The notes under the pieces are model-generated. The model did not search any database. It had not been told where the DNA came from and saw nothing but the letters and a program-made list of their open reading frames with translations. The position numbers and the translations under genes are program-made. Below are positions 60,919 to 64,000 of a stretch of DNA of 64,000 nucleotides, piece by piece (within the stretch, counting starts at the first letter, position 1; every line of letters starts with the position of its first letter). This stretch comes from Eutypa lata (taxonomy: Eukaryota; Ascomycota; Sordariomycetes; Xylariales; Diatrypaceae), in contig JAKULF010000002.1 of the NCBI GenBank assembly GCA_022661535.1, forward strand, positions 1,364,001 through 1,428,000, given 5' to 3'.

Positions 60919-63900
60919 TCAAAACCCCCACTCCTCCCCATCCGCACCACCTCCCTCCCCAGCGACATCATCCCTCCGTCTCCTACAAACCGGACATCCC
61001 TTCACAATATGATCCCTCAACAACCTCGCATGCGTGACCTTGCTTCCCACGAACCTGCCACCGCGGGAACGGTCCACATCGCCACCACCGGCATCACCTT
61101 CGACCACGCCCGTCCTACCGAGCAGCGCCGGATCGATATCCTCCTGCGGCTCGCCCGGATGTAGGAGCTCGAGGAGGTGCGACACGTGGAAGGCGTGGCC
61201 GCACGCGAACCCGACGAGGGCTTCGGATTCCCATTCGACGAAGGGGGCGTGGCAGTGGGCGCAGTGGCCCGGCTTCGACTCGATGGCGTGGTCGTGGCCG
61301 TGGTCGTCGCTTTTATCTTCCTGCTGGTGATGCTGTTTGTCTTGAGCGTTATCGGCGTCTCCGTTTACAGGTGGCACGGCGGCGGCGGAATCTGTCGCGG
61401 TGGCAGGGGTATGTGTTCCCTCGGATTGCGCGGCATTCGACGGCGGACCCTGTTTTTCGAGATCGATAGTCGTAGTAGTAGTAGGACTAGCGAAATCGAA
61501 CTTGATACCCCGCCTCTGGCCCTCGCGGAGCAAGTTCTGCGCCGCGGCGACTTCGGAACGGAGGACGCGGGCGACGCCGCTGGAGATGCTGTACTGGATC
61601 TCGTGCTCCTTCATCATGTGCTGGAGGCCCTCTCGGAGCCCGGGGATCTCCAGACCCTCGGGGATGCGGCGGATCAGGGTTAGAGGGTCGATGGCGGTGC
61701 CGACTTCTTCGAGCAGGCCGCGGATGAAACGGGGTTTGTCCATGCTGTAGTTTAGTAAGTCTTCCCATAGATCTGGGTCGTCCTGCTCCTTGGCGAAGGC
61801 GATCGCTTGGGATACGTCGCCTAGGCGGTCGATGATTAAATATAGGGCTTGTTTTGTTCGCCCCGTCTTGGAGTATAGGTATACGAGCTCGGGTATGAAG
61901 TTCGCTTGTTGGCATTCCTGAACGGCTTGCTCAAAGTTGTAGGATTGTGATACGCGTAAGAAGTCCATTAGGAGTTCTCTGTCGAAGTTGGTAAAGGTAT
62001 GGACTGCCAAGTCAGCGAACTCATCGACTAAAGAGACCGTCTCATCTACCGGTTGGTCTCGATACTCTCGCCATAGGCCTCGTAAGTAGAAATATAGGTA
62101 GGTGTGGAGGTCCTTCTTTTCTAGTTGGCGGACCACAGTTGCGGGGGGGATTAGCCCTCGCTGAGCTTCATCAACTAGCAGCGCTATGGCTTCGGAGGTA
62201 GCTTCCTCGAGCTCGGGAATATTCATTCGATTCAATTGAATCTCTGGAACCCTGAGCGCGATAAAGCTGGGAACATCGTCGGTCACCGCATCGGCTAGGT
62301 GGTTTTCTCTTATCAATCGCATTGCCGAATCCGCATCCTGGAGTTTGATGTAGCTTCGTAGAGCCTCCCTGTATCGCCCGTTTAATTCATATAGCCTGGC
62401 CAAGCCCTCCATTACGATCCGCCAGTCACGTCCCTTCTCTCCGTCTTCCACACTGTCCTCCCTGACATCCCGGAACTTGAGCTGGTTCTCTAGGACGGTA
62501 ATAACTTCACGAGCATCGAAGAGTTCGGGTTCCCAATGATCGAGGAGCTCCTTGAATTTGAGCTTGTCCTTCTGGATATAGTGACTTAGCACTATCTCAT
62601 ATACAGTTCCAGGTATTGGTGGGCGCAAGGGTTCTGACGGCATGTAATTGACAATCTCGTCGAACTTCTTAGCCCCTGCGAATGCATATATCCACCTCTC
62701 CCAACGATCGGGAGTATTCACTACTCGGCCGATAACCTCAGCAGCACGGTCCCAGTTCTTTCCCTCAACGAGACCCTGGATCCATAAGTCACTGATGCGT
62801 CGTTTCTCCTTTTCAGCTGAGGAGTTCAAGAACCGAAGTTGGGTATCCATTGCTGATGAGATGTCGTCAAAGAAATCATCGCCGAAGGACTGTCTCTTGT
62901 CAGGGGTCGAAGGCTGCTCGGATGAGTCGAGTTGTGGACCCATGATTTCTGGGTGCTCATCCAAGAGCTCCCACGAATCCTGATACCTCTGATGTTCCAA
63001 AAGCCATTGGAGATGATCTGCAAGATCTCTCCTAGTTGCTAGGATACAATCGTAGGGGCTGTGAATAAATATCTTGGCGCCGGGCTTGATGAGACTGGGG
63101 TGGACCGACTGTAACATCGATTGGGGCCTATGTCGAAGACTCCCGGGAGTGCCTCCAACTCTACTCACCGACGCAGCATCATCACTACCCCTGCTTCTAA
63201 TGCTTGCACCAGAGTTGAATAGGGATCTTGGATTGATAGCAGCGTTCCACATGTCTGTTCCAAGCCCTGCTAAAGCCTCCAAAGCTCCTCGCGATGCCAC
63301 TACAGATGCAGCTTTATTTGCGGGTAGTACGCCTAAATGGTAGTCGTTGGAAGACAGTCGCTCGAAACGACCAACTGTTAGACCATCTTTGTCAATCTCA
63401 GCCTGGGAAGTGAGGTCGATTAATCTTAACTCAGGCGGCTGGGCGTTTTGACGCCGTCGAATGCCTCCCGATGGTTCGCTACCGGAAGATGTCGTGGATG
63501 ATTTCGCTTTGTGCCCTTTAACATGCTTGACCTTATCTTCATCATCGTCATCCTCCTCGTCCGGTTTACAATAAGCAAGAACTAAAAGCAAACTTTGGGT
63601 ATATAAGGAAATGCCAGATATGATGCAATCCATGCGAAGTCTATACGGTTAGTAGGTGAAGGTTGGTGACGGCGGTGCTAAGTATAGTAGAAGATAATTC
63701 AAGGGAAGATGGTTTCTGTAGCCGGGGACCTTGTGTGGATAGGGGCGAGGGTAGTAAGAGTAGGTAGGTAGGTGGGCTTAAAGGATCTCAACTCACATTT
63801 TGACAATTTCAGCCCTCCCAATTGATTTCTCTCCCGCATGCTTACCAACCCCCATGCCGCCAGGATGAACGTGAATAATCCATATCGTACCTCCCCATCC

Positions 63901-64000
63901 AACTAGCAACCGTTCGATCTTCTTATCACTCTGTAGTGCCTGTTGTTTTAGCCTCGTAGCAGCGGGTGATTGCGGTTCGGCGACTGTTGGCTCGCTCGTA
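60919..64000 (-). CDS. vps41: VPS41, HOPS complex subunit, 5' partial
   Basis: Exons 63640-60919 and >64000-63797, joined across a 156-nt intron (donor GTGAGT). The frame is open at the right edge, so the N-terminal WD40 propeller is mostly missing. The visible propeller end reads IERLLVGWGGTIWIIHV and MDCIISGISLYTQSLLLVLA. An acidic insert, then PGAKIFIHSPYDCILATRRD, is followed by long clathrin-heavy-chain-like helical repeats (QWLLEHQRYQDSWELL; ELVYLYSKTGRTKQALYLII). The C-terminus is a RING-H2 finger: CAHC, CGHAFH and CPVC. VPS41 belongs to HOPS, which tethers late endosomes and AP-3 vesicles to the vacuole. A Ser/Thr/His-rich spacer separates repeats and RING. Single-copy housekeeping gene, so this flank is core genome. 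Confidence 0.94.

Noticed and set aside
61034..61750. Plus-strand open frames opposite VPS41
   Set aside because: Shadows of the RING and helical-repeat coding sequence.
1..64000. tRNA or rRNA genes
   Set aside because: I looked for B-box-like GGTTCGANTCC words and rRNA-like blocks and saw no convincing cloverleaf; a tRNAscan run would be decisive.

Overview
The window looks like nuclear DNA of a filamentous ascomycete (Pezizomycotina). Introns are short (about 47-170 nt) with GT...AG ends and CTAAC/CTGAC-like branch sites. The protein families are typical of these fungi: a HET-domain protein, DUF6594, AgdC-type GH31, BglM-type GH3, a plant-type O-methyltransferase and VPS41. A 15.6-kb block has the signature of repeat-induced point mutation (RIP). 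I cannot name the species. Exon joins were read by eye from splice signals, frame and family similarity.

Layout. 1-8 kb: a 5'-truncated DUF6594 membrane protein, a four-exon F-box-like protein, a hypothetical gene with an uncertain start, and a secreted one-pass membrane protein. 8-13.4 kb: a CE12 acetylesterase and a GH31 alpha/beta-glucosidase, both on the minus strand. 15-24 kb: a FAD-dependent dehydrogenase, a seven-helix membrane protein and a cytochrome P450 pseudogene that still carries its heme loop. 24-34.3 kb: a single-exon HET protein, a secreted GH3 beta-glucosidase and a five-part kinase/C2H2 fusion gene. 37-41 kb: a six-exon O-methyltransferase and a BTB-like protein with a Pro-Glu repeat.

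41.5-57.1 kb is an AT isochore with almost no intact coding sequence. In its most degraded parts the few remaining cytosines sit mostly in CpG or CpT, as expected when CpA has been converted to TpA. It holds a pair of direct repeats about 10 kb apart, which differ mainly by C-to-T/G-to-A changes. These look like the LTRs of a mutated retrotransposon. A 61-bp minisatellite, an AAT microsatellite and a 51-bp duplication lie outside the right repeat. 57-64 kb returns to normal composition: a gene relic, a seven-exon AIF/FSP1-like oxidoreductase, and the C-terminal three quarters of VPS41 running off the right edge.

Functional themes. Three secreted carbohydrate-active enzymes (CE12, GH31, GH3) suggest saprotrophic or plant-associated growth. 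HET, F-box, BTB and kinase/zinc-finger genes are families that expand in accessory fungal DNA. Two diverged copies of a TG...CA element at 14.8 and 36.7 kb and the RIP block show past transposon activity. I found no convincing complete secondary-metabolite cluster, no tRNA or rRNA gene and no CRISPR array.
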